From the NCBI GenBank assembly GCA_963696505.1, contig CAVOKN010000023.1:248001-312000 (forward strand): a stretch of DNA of 64,000 nt, read 5' to 3'. Shown here one piece after another: positions 51,641 to 60,864 of the stretch. The notes beneath the pieces were generated by a model. The model saw nothing but the letters and a program-made list of their open reading frames with translations, had not been told where the DNA came from and searched no databases. Position numbers and translations under genes: made by a program. Origin of the DNA: CAVOKN01 sp963696505. Lineage in GTDB: Bacteria; Pseudomonadota; Gammaproteobacteria; Burkholderiales; Rhodocyclaceae. Position 1 is the stretch's first letter. Each line of letters begins with the position of its first letter.

Positions 51641-52803
51641 CTTGCTGCACCGCTCACTTCACAGGCTAGCCGGGCGTGTCCCGCCCTTAACACATTGATC
51701 GCGCCGACCCTATCGGCGTTTTCCTCGAAACCGCATGCCACACACGCGAACCGCGCTTGCGTCTGCCGGTTGTCCGAGGACACGCGGGCGCAATCCGGAC
51801 AGGTGCGGCTCGTGTTCTGCGGCGCCACCGCTATGAGATGGCCCCCTCGCCAGGCCAGCTTGTAGTCCAGTTGGCGGCGGAACTCGAACCAGCCTTGATC
51901 GAGGATGGACTTGTTCAGGCCGGACTTGGCCCGAACCTTGCTGCCCGGCTGCTCGGGGGTGCCCGCGGCTGAGCGGGACAGGTTGCGTACCTGCAAGTCC
52001 TCGATACACACCATCGCGTGGTTTTGGCTGATCGTGGTCGTGGTCTTGTGCAGGTAGTCGCGGCGGGCGTTGCCGATACGGGAATGAATGCGCTGGACGC
52101 GGGCTTTCGCCTTCTTCCAGTTGTTGCTGAACTTCGTCTTGCGGCTCATCGCCCGCTGCGCTTTGCGCAAGGCGGCTTCGTGCCGTTTGAAGCTGTTGAG
52201 GGGAGCGTAGAACGTGCCGTCCGACAGGGTGGCAAAGCGGGCAATCCCCATATCGATGCCGACTGCGCTGCCGCTCGCAAGCGCTTGCTCGACCTCGCGC
52301 TCGGTCTGGATGGACACATACCACTTGCCGCACGACTGACTCACGGTAACGTTCTTCAGCGCACCGAGCGCATCGCGGCTGTTGCGGTAACGCAGCCAGC
52401 CGAGCTTGGGCAGGAAGATGCGGCTGTTGAGCTGATCGAGCTTGATCTGCTTCGGGTCGGGGTAGCGAAAGCTGTCGTGCCGGCCCTTCTTCTTGAAGCG
52501 CGGAAACTCGGCCCGCTTGGCGAAGAAATTGGCGTAGGCGCGCTCCAAATCCTTGAGCGTCTGTTGCAGCGGGTGAGCCGGCGCATCGGCCAGCCATGCC
52601 GTGTCTGCGCCGTTGCGCCACTCGGTGAGCAGCTTGCACAGCGCGGCATAGCCGAGCTTGTTCTCGCCTTGTTCGTAGCGCGCCTTCTGCAACGACAGCG
52701 CCTTGTTGAACACGAACCGGCAGGCGCCGGCGAAGCGGCGCATGTGGCGCTGCTGCGCACCGTCCGGCATCAGTTCGTACTTGAAGGCTTGAAGTCTTTG
52801 CAT
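51583..52803 (-). CDS. tnpB: TnpB, RNA-guided nuclease of IS605 family
   Basis: 406 residues, full length. The RuvC-like acid triad is visible: Asp in GIDMGIARFATLSDG, Glu in CIEDLQVRNLS, and Asp in NADRVGAINVL. A Cys4 zinc finger (TCPDC and ACVACGF-type pairs) sits between the last two. The N-terminal HTH region begins MQRLQAFKYELMPDG. TnpB proteins use a guide RNA transcribed from the element end to cleave donor joints; here the end at 51545-51600 would supply it. Overlaps the protease start on the same strand by 13 bp. It appears intact. Confidence 0.9.
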   Translation of the reverse strand: MQRLQAFKYELMPDGAQQRHMRRFAGACRFVFNKALSLQKARYEQGENKLGYAALCKLLTEWRNGADTAWLADAPAHPLQQTLKDLERAYANFFAKRAEFPRFKKKGRHDSFRYPDPKQIKLDQLNSRIFLPKLGWLRYRNSRDALGALKNVTVSQSCGKWYVSIQTEREVEQALASGSAVGIDMGIARFATLSDGTFYAPLNSFKRHEAALRKAQRAMSRKTKFSNNWKKAKARVQRIHSRIGNARRDYLHKTTTTISQNHAMVCIEDLQVRNLSRSAAGTPEQPGSKVRAKSGLNKSILDQGWFEFRRQLDYKLAWRGGHLIAVAPQNTSRTCPDCARVSSDNRQTQARFACVACGFEENADRVGAINVLRAGHARLACEVSGAARPPAAGTHRSDSGATQCRA

Positions 52804-52826
52804 CGCCCAATCATACTTTTTGGTTT

Positions 52827-53240
52827 ATGCACGATGATAACGATATTCGACATGGACGGCACTGCGTTTTCAAGATGCACGTCCATTTGGTCTTTGTCGC
52901 GAAATATCGACGCAGAGTCTTCGACGGCGACGCCATCGAGCGGCTTCGCGCCGGTTTTGCGAAGCTCTGCGGCGACTTCGCGGCCGATCTGATTGAGATG
53001 GACGGCGAGGACGATCATGTCCATCTGTTGGTGCAGTACCCGCCCAAGCTCGCCGTCTCGAATCTGGTGAACAGCCTCAAGGGCGTGTCCAGCCGCCTGC
53101 TGCGCAAAGAGCGCCCGGACATCCAGAAACACTACCGGCAGGGCGTACTGTGGTCGCCGTCCTATTTCGCCGCCTCGTGTGGCGGAGCACCGATCAGCAT
53201 CGTGCGCCAGTACATCGAGCAGCAGCACAGGCCACACTGA
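52827..53240 (+). CDS. tnpA: TnpA, HUH Y1 transposase of IS200/IS605 family
   Basis: 137 residues, full length. The HUH motif is in EDDHVHLLVQYPP, the N-terminal MHVHLVFVAKYRR is typical, and the single catalytic Tyr is in SIVRQYIEQQ. It cuts and rejoins single-stranded element ends. It is divergent from tnpB with 23 bp between the starts. The element should be autonomous. Confidence 0.93.
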   Translation: MHDDNDIRHGRHCVFKMHVHLVFVAKYRRRVFDGDAIERLRAGFAKLCGDFAADLIEMDGEDDHVHLLVQYPPKLAVSNLVNSLKGVSSRLLRKERPDIQKHYRQGVLWSPSYFAASCGGAPISIVRQYIEQQHRPH

Positions 53241-53343
53241 AAACCAACGGCAAGGGCGCCTACGGCCTCCGCGCTATCCTTCCCCGCCCTGAACGGCGGG
53301 GTTTGCCGCGCAACGGGTCATTCGCCTGCCTTTGCCAAGAAAA

Positions 53344-53372
53344 AGCCCCCGCCCGTTGCTTGGGCGGGGGCT
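53344..53372 (-). terminator. Intrinsic terminator after the small exported protein gene
   Basis: An 11-bp stem (AGCCCCCGCCC) with a 7-nt loop; read leftward it is followed by TTTT. It begins 25 bp beyond the stop of the leftward gene at 53397, so it ends the hydrogenase-linked transcript before the insertion sequence. Confidence 0.75.
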
Positions 53373-53396
53373 CGGCCGGGGGAGACGCCGGCCGTC

Positions 53397-53756
53397 CTAC
53401 TTGAGACAGTTGCCTTTGGGCGGTGAGCCCGCTGCGCACTTGAGCCGCAGGCTGTCGCTACCCGTGGCGGGATTGCGAGTGTACTGTGCCGCCAGCGACT
53501 CCTGCTGCTCCTTGGTCATGGGCATTTTCGCTGCGGCCTGACTGGCGTCGGTCCAGAACAGGACGATGCAGGGCTGGCCGGCGGCGCAGACGCTCTGTGC
53601 CGCCTGGCGATACACGGCTTCGCCCGCCTGTCCGTCCGTCGTCACGAAGTGGCGTACCCCCTGGCTGGCGAGCACGCGCCAGGCGGCTGCGGCGGGTTGC
53701 ATCGCGGTCGCGGCCAGGAGCGCCGCGAGTCCGCCCATCAGTTTTGCATGTTTCAT
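53397..53756 (-). CDS. Small exported Cys-containing protein linked to the hydrogenase genes
   Basis: 119 residues. The signal peptide is MKHAKLMGGLAALLAATAMQPAAAAW. The mature part has four Cys residues, two in SVCAAGQPCIVLFW and two in RLKCAAGSPPKGNCLK, which could form disulfides in the periplasm. No known family recognised. It follows the heme/PKD protein gene by about 80 bp on the same strand and is followed by a terminator, so it looks like the last gene of the hydrogenase operon in its present form. Confidence 0.75.
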   Translation of the reverse strand: MKHAKLMGGLAALLAATAMQPAAAAWRVLASQGVRHFVTTDGQAGEAVYRQAAQSVCAAGQPCIVLFWTDASQAAAKMPMTKEQQESLAAQYTRNPATGSDSLRLKCAAGSPPKGNCLK

Positions 53757-53838
53757 CAGTATCTCTCCTTCGCTTGGCCCTGCGGCGGGCGGCGTCTTTG
53801 CACCGCACCGCCGGCTGCCGGGCCGTTGTCAGTTCAGC

Positions 53839-56800
53839 TCAGTCGTCCTCGACCACACGCACGGTGATCGTCGCGGGCGTCGGGTCGGCCAGCCCCCTCG
53901 AATCCCTTACCGTCAGGCGCACGGTGTAGGTTCCGTTGCGGCTGAAGCGCACGCGCGGGTTCTGCAGCGTCGAGTTGGTGGCGCCGCCGCCGAAGTCCCA
54001 GCTGTAGGTCAGCGGCGTGTTGCCGTCCGGATCGCTGCCGATGCCCTGGAAGCTGACGGAATGGCCACGTTCGACCGTCACGGCGCGCGTGGGCCGGATG
54101 ATGGTGCCTTCCGGCGCCCGGTTCGCGGCTACCACCGTGACCTGGGTACTGACTGTCGGAGCGGCCAGGCCCCTGCTGTCGGTGACGGTCAGGGTCACCG
54201 TGCGGGTGCCCGTGGTACCGAAGGTGACCGACGGATTCTGCACCTTGGCGTTCGCCGTCGTGGCGTTGGCGCCGAAAGTCCAGGAATAGGTCATCGCGTC
54301 GCCGTTCGGATCGGTCGCGCTGCCTTGGAACGTAGCGGCCTGGCGCTGCACGATGCTCGCCGGCGCAGTGATCCTGACGTTGGTCGGCGCCTGGTTCTGC
54401 GGTGCCGGCGGCGTCACCGTGATCGTCACCGTCGCCGGCTGCGCTGTTGGCACTGCCGTTGCTGGCGCGATAGGTGAATGTCGCGGTGCCACTGAAGTCC
54501 GGCTGCCGGCGTGTAAGTGAATCCGCCGTTGGTGGCCAGGTTCAGCGTGCCACTGGTCGGGTTGGTCACTACCGCTGCGCTAAGCCCGGTTGTTGGCGTG
54601 TCGTTGCCCAGCACGCCCGGCGCGGCGACGGTGAGCGACGTTCCGCCGACCACCGAGTAGCTGTTGGCGTTGGCGACCGGTCCGGCTGCCGGCGCACCGA
54701 CGCAGGTGGCGGGCGCGTTGCTGACCGACTGCTCAGCCATCTGGCCGTTGATCTCGACCCGTACGCGACAAGGCGGAGCCGCGATGCCGTCGCGTTCCAG
54801 TTCCCAAGTACCGGTGCCGGTCGTGGTCGTGGTTCCCACCAGCGCGCCGGTCGCGGCGTTCGTCACCGTCACCGCAGCGCCGGCTTGGGCCTGGTTGCCC
54901 TGGACATCGAGTTCAAGTTCGCCCGAATTCCATGACGCCCGAGGTGATGACGACCGGCTGGGCGAAGAAGCGCGCCAGGCAATCGGTGCCGTTGCACTCC
55001 TTGTCCGCGCTGTCCATGGTGCCGTCGCAGTCGTTGTCGATGCCGTCGCCACAGACTTCACGGGCGCCCGGATTGATCGCGGCGTTGCTGTCGTTGCAGT
55101 CGCGCGGTCCGCAGACTCCGCCCTGGGCGAAGAAGCCGTCGCTATCTGCGTCGGTGCAGGCGGCGGGCGGTGGTGGCGGAGGCGCAGTCACATTGATGGT
55201 GACCGTTGCGTTGTTGGCGCTGTTGGTCGTGCCGTTGGTGACGCGGTAGGTGAAGCTCGCATTGCCGGTGAAGCCCGCCGCCGGCGTGTAGGTGAAGCTG
55301 CCGTTGGCATTCAGGCTCAGCGTACCGCTCGTCGGGTTGGTGACCAGCTGAGCGCTGAGGGTTCCCGTTCCGGCGGGGTTGGTGTCGTTGCCGAGCACGC
55401 CCGGGGTGGCGACTGTCAGCGTTTGACCCGACTGCACGGTGTAACTGTCGCTGTTGGCGACCGGTGGCTGCGGCGCTGCGCTCACGCTGATGGTGACGGT
55501 GGCGTTGGCGCTCGTCGTCGTGCCGTTGGTGACGCGGTAGACGAAGCTCGCATTGCCGGTGAAGCCCGCCGCCGGCGCGTAGGTGAAGCTGCCGTTGGCA
55601 GTCAGGTTCAGCGTACCGCTTGCCGGGCCGGTGACCAGTTGAGCACTGAGGGTTCCCGTTCCGGCGGGGTTGCTGTCGTTGCCCAGCACACCGGGAGCGG
55701 CGACCGTCAGCGTCTGCCCTGACTGCACCGTGTAGGAGTCGGCGCTGGCGACCGGTGGCTGTGCCGCAGCGGCGACGTTGATCGTGACCGTGGCGTTGGC
55801 GCTGGTGGTCGTGCCGTTGGTGCTGCGGTAGGTGAAGGTCGCGGGGCCGGCGAATCCCGTTGCCGGCGTGTAGGTGAAGCCGCCGTTGGCATTGAGACTG
55901 AGGGTTCCGCTTGTCGGGCCGGTGACCAGCTGTGCGCTGAGCGTGCCGGTGCCCGCCGGGTTGGTGTCGTTGCCCAGCACGCCCGTAGCGGCGGCGACCG
56001 TCAGCGTCTGGCCGGATTGCACCGAGTAAGTGTCGTTGGTGGCAACCGGCGGCGTTGGAGCGGCGCTCACGTTGATCGTGACGGTCGCGTTGGCGCTGGT
56101 CGTGGTGCCGTTAGTGGTGCGGTAGGTAAAGCTGACCGGTCCGCTTGCGATCGTCGGCACGTAGGTGAAGCTGCCGTTGGCGTTGAGGGTCAGGGTGCCG
56201 CTGGCCGGGTTGGTGACGAGCTGTGCCGTGAGCGTGCCGGTTCCTGCCGGGTTGGTGTCGTTGCCCAGCACGCCCGGAGCGGCGACCGTCAGGGTCTGAC
56301 CAGACTGCACCGAGTAGGTGTCGGCGTTGGCAACAGGCGGCTGCGGCGCGTTTACGGTGACGGTGACAGAGGCTGCCGACTGATCGACCGCCCCGAGACT
56401 GTCGGTGACGGTCAGGGTAACGGTGCGAGAGCCGGTTGTGCTGAAGGTGACCGAGGGATTCTGCGCGGTCGATGTCGCCGGCGTGGCGTTGGTGCCGAAG
56501 CTCCAGGCGTAGGTGAAAGGCGTGTTGTTCTCGGGGTCCGAGGCGCTGCCCTGGAAAGTCGCGGCCACGCCCTGGGTCACCGTGGACGGCACAGTGATGC
56601 TGCCGTTGGGTGCCTGGTTTGCCGGCGGCGCGGCGGTCACCGTCACCGAGCGGGTCGGGCGCGTTGCATGGGTGGCGCCGTTGGGATCGCGCACTTGCAG
56701 CGTAGCCGTGAGGGTCCCGCCGGTTGTGGGCGTGACCGTCACGCTTGTCCCGGTGGCGGTGGTGGGCGGGCCGCTAACGCCGGAAAACGTCCAGCTATAG

Positions 56801-57225
56801 GTCAGCGCGAAGCCGTCGGGATCGGTGGCGCCGCTGGCGGTGAACGTGACCGGGTTACCGGCTGCTACGGTGGCGTTGGCGGCCGGTGCCGAGATCGTCA
56901 GCGTGCCAGCCGGTGCGGTATTGGTGCAGAACGAGTTAACCGAAGTCGGACAGGACGTCGTCGTGCAACTCCGCGTTGCCGTGCCGAGGGTGTTGAACTG
57001 GTTGGTGTTGCCGCCGGGATGGCACAGCGCGCAGGAGTTGCCGGAGGCGCGATAGGGCCGGCTTTGCTGCGGCACCGTCGCTTGCCGGCGGTCTTGGCGG
57101 GCGCAGTAGGCATCGAACTCGGACGACCCGACCGTTCCGGTGGCGTGAGCGCTGCCGCTCGGCAGCATCGCCGCAAAGGTCGCCGCCGCCATTGCGAATA
57201 TCGAAGTCAGATATTTGATGTTCAT
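53839..57225 (-). pseudogene. Giant exported protein with heme c motif, PKD/Ig-like repeats and MopE-like metal motif, frameshifted
   Basis: About 1,130 residues across several frames. A signal peptide (MNIKYLTSIFAMAAATFAAM) is followed by a single heme c site CALCH (57019-57033), PKD-type domains, then four near-identical ~95-residue Ig-like repeats (VQSGQTLTVAAPGVLGNDTN), spaced ~290 bp between 56340 and 55190. Next comes a MopE-like Asp-rich metal motif (DADSDG, EVCGDGIDNDCDGTMD) at ~55165-54990, another Ig-like repeat and two PKD domains (ATFQGSATDPNGDAMTYSW). Frame changes at ~54930 (GGG for GG) and twice near 54490-54440 break the frame but not the domain order. It starts 11 bp after the hydrogenase large subunit and may carry electrons from it to the outside (inference). 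Confidence 0.78.
55190..56340 (-). repeat. Four tandem ~290-bp coding repeats (Ig-like domains)
   Basis: Near-identical DNA units encode SGQTLTVA...GVLGNDTNPAGTGTL and end FTYRxTNGTTTSANATVTI. High DNA identity suggests recent duplication or homogenisation, and makes the region prone to assembly collapse or copy-number variation. Confidence 0.85.
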
Positions 57226-57236
57226 GGCGATTCCTC

Positions 57237-59000
57237 TCAGCAGACCTTGACGCGCAGGACGTCGCCGCCCTTGCCGTCGATGAGGTGAACTGCGCAGGCC
57301 ATGCACGGGTTGAAGCTGTGGATGGTGCGCAGCAACTCCAGTGGTTGTGCGGGCACGGCAAGTGCGTGGCCGACCAGCGAAGCCTCGTAGGCACTGGCCT
57401 TGCCGAGGTGATCGCGGGGCGAAGCGTTCCAGGTGGTGGGAACGACGCACTGGTAGTTGAGGATCTTGCCGCCCAGTCTCCGGAGTCTTCTCGAATGTCA
57501 CCCAGTGGCCGAGGGCGCCGCGGGGCGCTTCGGTGTAGCCCACGCCCTTGATCGTTCCGTCGGGCCAGGTCGCCGGGTCGAAGAACTGCGCGTTGTGGGT
57601 GACCAGGTCGCCGGAAGCGATGTTCGCCTTGAACGCGTCGAACCACACCTGCATCTGGTCGGCGATGACCTGGGTGTCGATCGACTGGGCGAGGATGCGG
57701 CCCATGGTCGAGTACATGGCGGACATCGGCAGCTTGAGGTCCGTCAGGGCCTGGTTCACCTTGTCCCGCGTCGAGGCATTGCCTTTGGCATACATCAGCA
57801 GCACCCGGGCGAGCGGTCCCACCTCCATCGCGTTGCCCTTCCAGCGCGGCGTCTTGTCCCAGGAGTAGGGGGCGGCGACGTTGAGATTGGCGAAGGCCGC
57901 CTGCGGTCCGGTGTAGTTGGGCGTGGTTTCGCCGTCGTAGGGGTGCAGGCCGGCGTTCTTGCCGACGGAATAGTCGTACCAGGAGTTGGCGACGAATTCC
58001 TGCACCTGCGAGGGGTCGTTCAGATCCACTGGGTGGATCGCGGAGGAGAGATTGCGCCGAGGATCGCGCCGCGGGGAACGAAGAGGTCGTCCGGGTTGGC
58101 GATGTTCTCGTTCGGGTAGTCGCCGAAAGAGAGGAAGTTGCCGAGGCCTTCGCCGATCTTGAACCAGTCCTTGTAGAAGCGTGCTACGGCCTGGATGTCG
58201 GGGCGCAGCACCTTGGCGACGAAGTTCTTCATGTCGGTGATGCAGGTCTGGACCACGGCCAGCGCGGCCGGATCGACCGCCACGGTCTTCTCGCCCTTGG
58301 CGTTGACGACCGGGGCGTTGCTGATGGTGCAGGGCACGCCGCCGACGACGAAGTTGGGATGCGGGTTGCGGCCGCCGAAGATGCCGTGGATCTTGAGCAC
58401 CTTGCGTTGCCAGTCGAGGGCTTCGAGCCAGTGGGCGAAGAGCATCAGGTTCACTTCGGGCGGCAGCTTGTAGGCGGGGTGGCCCCAGTAGCCGTTGGCG
58501 AACAGGCCGAGCTGGCCGGTGTTCACAAAGCCGATCAGCTTTTGCTTCACGGCTTCGAAGTAGGCCGGCGAGTTGTTCGGCCAGTCGGACTGGCACTTCT
58601 GCAGATTGGACGTGACAGTGGCATCGGCCTTGGTGGCAGAGACGATGTCTATCCAGTCCATCGAGGTGAGCTGGTAGAAGTGGGTCACCTGGTCCTGCAC
58701 CATCTGGGCGCCCATCATCAGGTTGCGGATGTGGCGGGCGTTGGTGGGAATGGTCCAGTTGAGGGCGTTTTCCACCGCGCGGATGGAAGTCAGTGAGTGC
58801 ACGACGGTGCACACGCCGCAGATGCGCTGGGTGAAGGCCCAGGCGTCGCGCGGATCGCGTCCCTGGAGGATGATTTCGATGCCGCGCATCATCGTTCCGC
58901 TGCTGGACGCTTTGGTCACGACGTTGCTGGCGTTGGTCTCGGCTTCGATGCGCAGGTGGCCTTCGATGCGCGTGACCGGATCAATTACGACTGTAGCCAT
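57237..59000 (-). pseudogene. hyaB: [NiFe]-hydrogenase large subunit, frameshifted
   Basis: About 587 residues when two one-base errors are repaired (near 58045, GGC for GGCC; near 57488, GGG for GG). N-terminal MATVVIDPVTRIEGHLRIEAE, the L1 nickel motif RICGVCTVVHSLTS and the C-terminal L2 motif NPCMACAVH with a 15-residue tail (LIDGKGGDVLRVKVC) that the maturation protease must remove. The four Cys ligands of the NiFe site are present. It is a group 1-type, membrane/periplasm-associated uptake enzyme oxidising H2. It follows the small subunit by 43 bp. No hyaC-like cytochrome b gene follows. Confidence 0.87.
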
Positions 59001-59043
59001 CTCTTATCTCCAATGTCGATGCGAATTCGTGGTGTGCGGGCGT

Positions 59044-60067
59044 TCAGACCGGCGTGTAGAAGCCGCCGTTGAACGTGCCGTCGCCGTTCGAGGTCCTGTC
59101 CCAGAAGGCCGGCTCGGAGCAGCCGAGGCAGCCGTGGCCCGAGAGCATCGGGAAGCTCTGGCCGTCGTTCCACTTCACCGTGCTGCAGGCGTTGAAGGTC
59201 GAGGGACCTCGGCAGCCGAGCATGTATAGACACCAGCCCTGGCGGGCGCCGGCGTCGTCGTGGGTCTGCGCCATGCGGCCTGCCAGGTAATGTTCCAGGC
59301 GCGGGCAGGTGTCGTGTACCGTCTTGCCGTAGAAGAACTTGGGCCGCTTGAACTGGTCGAGATCCAGCAGACGCGCGTCTCCGGCAAGGTACATGGCGAT
59401 GGCGCCGGTGATGACTTCCGGAACCGGCGGGCAACCCGAGAGGTTGACAAGAGTCTTTTTCGCGATCAGTCCGGCATCCATCAGATCACCGACTCCCATC
59501 GCCTTCGAGGGGTTCGGATAGGCTGCGGCCAGGCCGCCATAGGTCGCGCAGGTGCCCAGCGCAATCACCACCGCAGCACCGTTGATTGCCTCGCTGAGGG
59601 TTTGCAGGGCGGAATGTCCGGCGACGGTCATCCACCACTGCTTTGTCGCCGGTGGGAACCGAGCCATCGACGATCAGCACGTAGTTGCCGAAGTTCCGCA
59701 ACATCTCTGCCCGGCGAGCGTCCTCCGCCTGCTTGCCGGCGGCGACCTGGAGACTTTCGTGGTAGTCGAGAGAGATCACGTCGAGGATCAGACTCTCGAC
59801 CGAACCGCTGGATACGGCGGGCGTTCCGAGCGTCGTCAGCGAACGGTTGCCCGAGCGCAGTAGCGACTCGGAGCAGCCGGTGCATTGCTGAAACGACAAC
59901 CAGATTACGGAGGGCCGTCGGGCATTGCCTACGGCTTGGGCAAAGGCACGTGCCGCTTCGCCCGACAGGGCGAGCGACGAAGCGGTGACGGCGCAGAACT
60001 TGAGGAATCTGCGGCGCGAAATGCCCTGCGCTCGCAGCGCTTCCAACACGGTCGGATGGTCTTTCAT
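59044..60067 (-). pseudogene. hyaA: [NiFe]-hydrogenase small subunit with Tat signal, frameshifted
   Basis: About 340 residues. A twin-arginine signal (ISRRRFLKFCAVTASSLALSG) sends the folded heterodimer across the membrane. Iron-sulfur ligands begin with LSFQQCTGCSESLLRS (proximal cluster); later GTCATYGG, SGCPPVPE, WCLYMLGCRGP and HGCLGCSEP cover the proximal, medial and distal sites. A frameshift near 59650 (AAA instead of AA in GACAAAG) moves the frame; the sequence resumes as QWWMTVAGHSALQTL. Unlike usual small subunits there is no C-terminal hydrophobic anchor after the last cluster: it ends NGGFYTPV. This fits a soluble or extrinsic enzyme. Confidence 0.87.
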
Positions 60068-60864
60068 GGCGTCTCCCAGAGCTAGAAAGGAAGTGGTTGA
60101 AGGGGATTTCGGAATGTCTCGGGTTGCGTCAGCGTTTGCGTTGTTCGGCACTGTCGCGATTTCTGGGCGCAAGAGAACCCGTCCGTGCGTTTGGGCACGT
60201 CTTAGGCGCAGGTCGGCAGGAGGCGGCGCAAAGCCGCGGGCGGTCGACGAGACCTGGGATGCCGGGAAGTGAAGGGGCTGGGGCCGGAGCTAGGTCCGGG
60301 CCAGCGGATTCAGGACCGTTAGCGGGCGGTGTTCGTGTGAGCCGCGATCATCTGGACAGCGTTCCTCCCAAAAAAATAGCCTTCCGACTTCGGCCCGGCG
60401 CTCGCGGAAGATATGTTCTTGTCCGCGACCTGTTCGCTCTGCTTGCGCCTGGGCTGCTGCACAGCTTCGTGTAGTTGTCTGTTCTGGCTGTTTTTCTGGG
60501 GACCAGCGATCTGTCCCGGAACCGGCGGTGGGGGCACCGACTGACCTCGGTTCGAGAACTTGCCAACGGTATTTTCTGGGGGCCGTGACAAATTTCACGC
60601 GCACCATAGCAAACCCGCTGCGGTGCGTCAATCGGAAATGTAGGGGAAAGACCGACAAAACAAGTAGATAGTTAGGTAGAAAGCCTAAACGCATAATCCG
60701 TCATTTCGCTGACAACCAAGACTGGTGCGGTGCAGCAGGCGATAAGCCGGGTCGGGTGAGTGCCCTAATACTGACAACAAGACAAGACAAAAAAACTTCC
60801 CTTGCACTGGTATGAGGCCGCATTCCGTGCCGTACGCAGCAGGCGGAACTCCTGCCGGGAGGCT
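60068..60864. promoter_or_regulatory. Region upstream of the hydrogenase genes
   Basis: No convincing gene in about 800 bp. It becomes A/T-rich between 60590 and 60810, in contrast to its surroundings, and probably contains the hydrogenase promoter. I found no convincing -24/-12 or palindromic site. Confidence 0.4.

Larger units (their letters stand above)
51545..53310. mobile_element. IS200/IS605-family insertion sequence
   Basis: A divergent tnpA and tnpB pair is bounded by subterminal hairpins CCGGCCT-GA-AGGCCGG (51552-51567) and CCCCGCC-N6-GGCGGGG (53282-53301), as expected for this family, which transposes as single-stranded DNA without terminal inverted repeats or target duplication. 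Exact ends are not certain to within ~15 bp. It lies between the hydrogenase genes and the maturation protease. Confidence 0.85.

Noticed and set aside
55190..56340. CRISPR or phage-like repeats
   Set aside because: The 290-bp units are in frame and encode Ig-like domains.
60097..60864. Several short open frames upstream of the hydrogenase
   Set aside because: None has a ribosome-binding site, signal peptide or familiar motif, and composition changes to A/T-rich, which suggests a control region.
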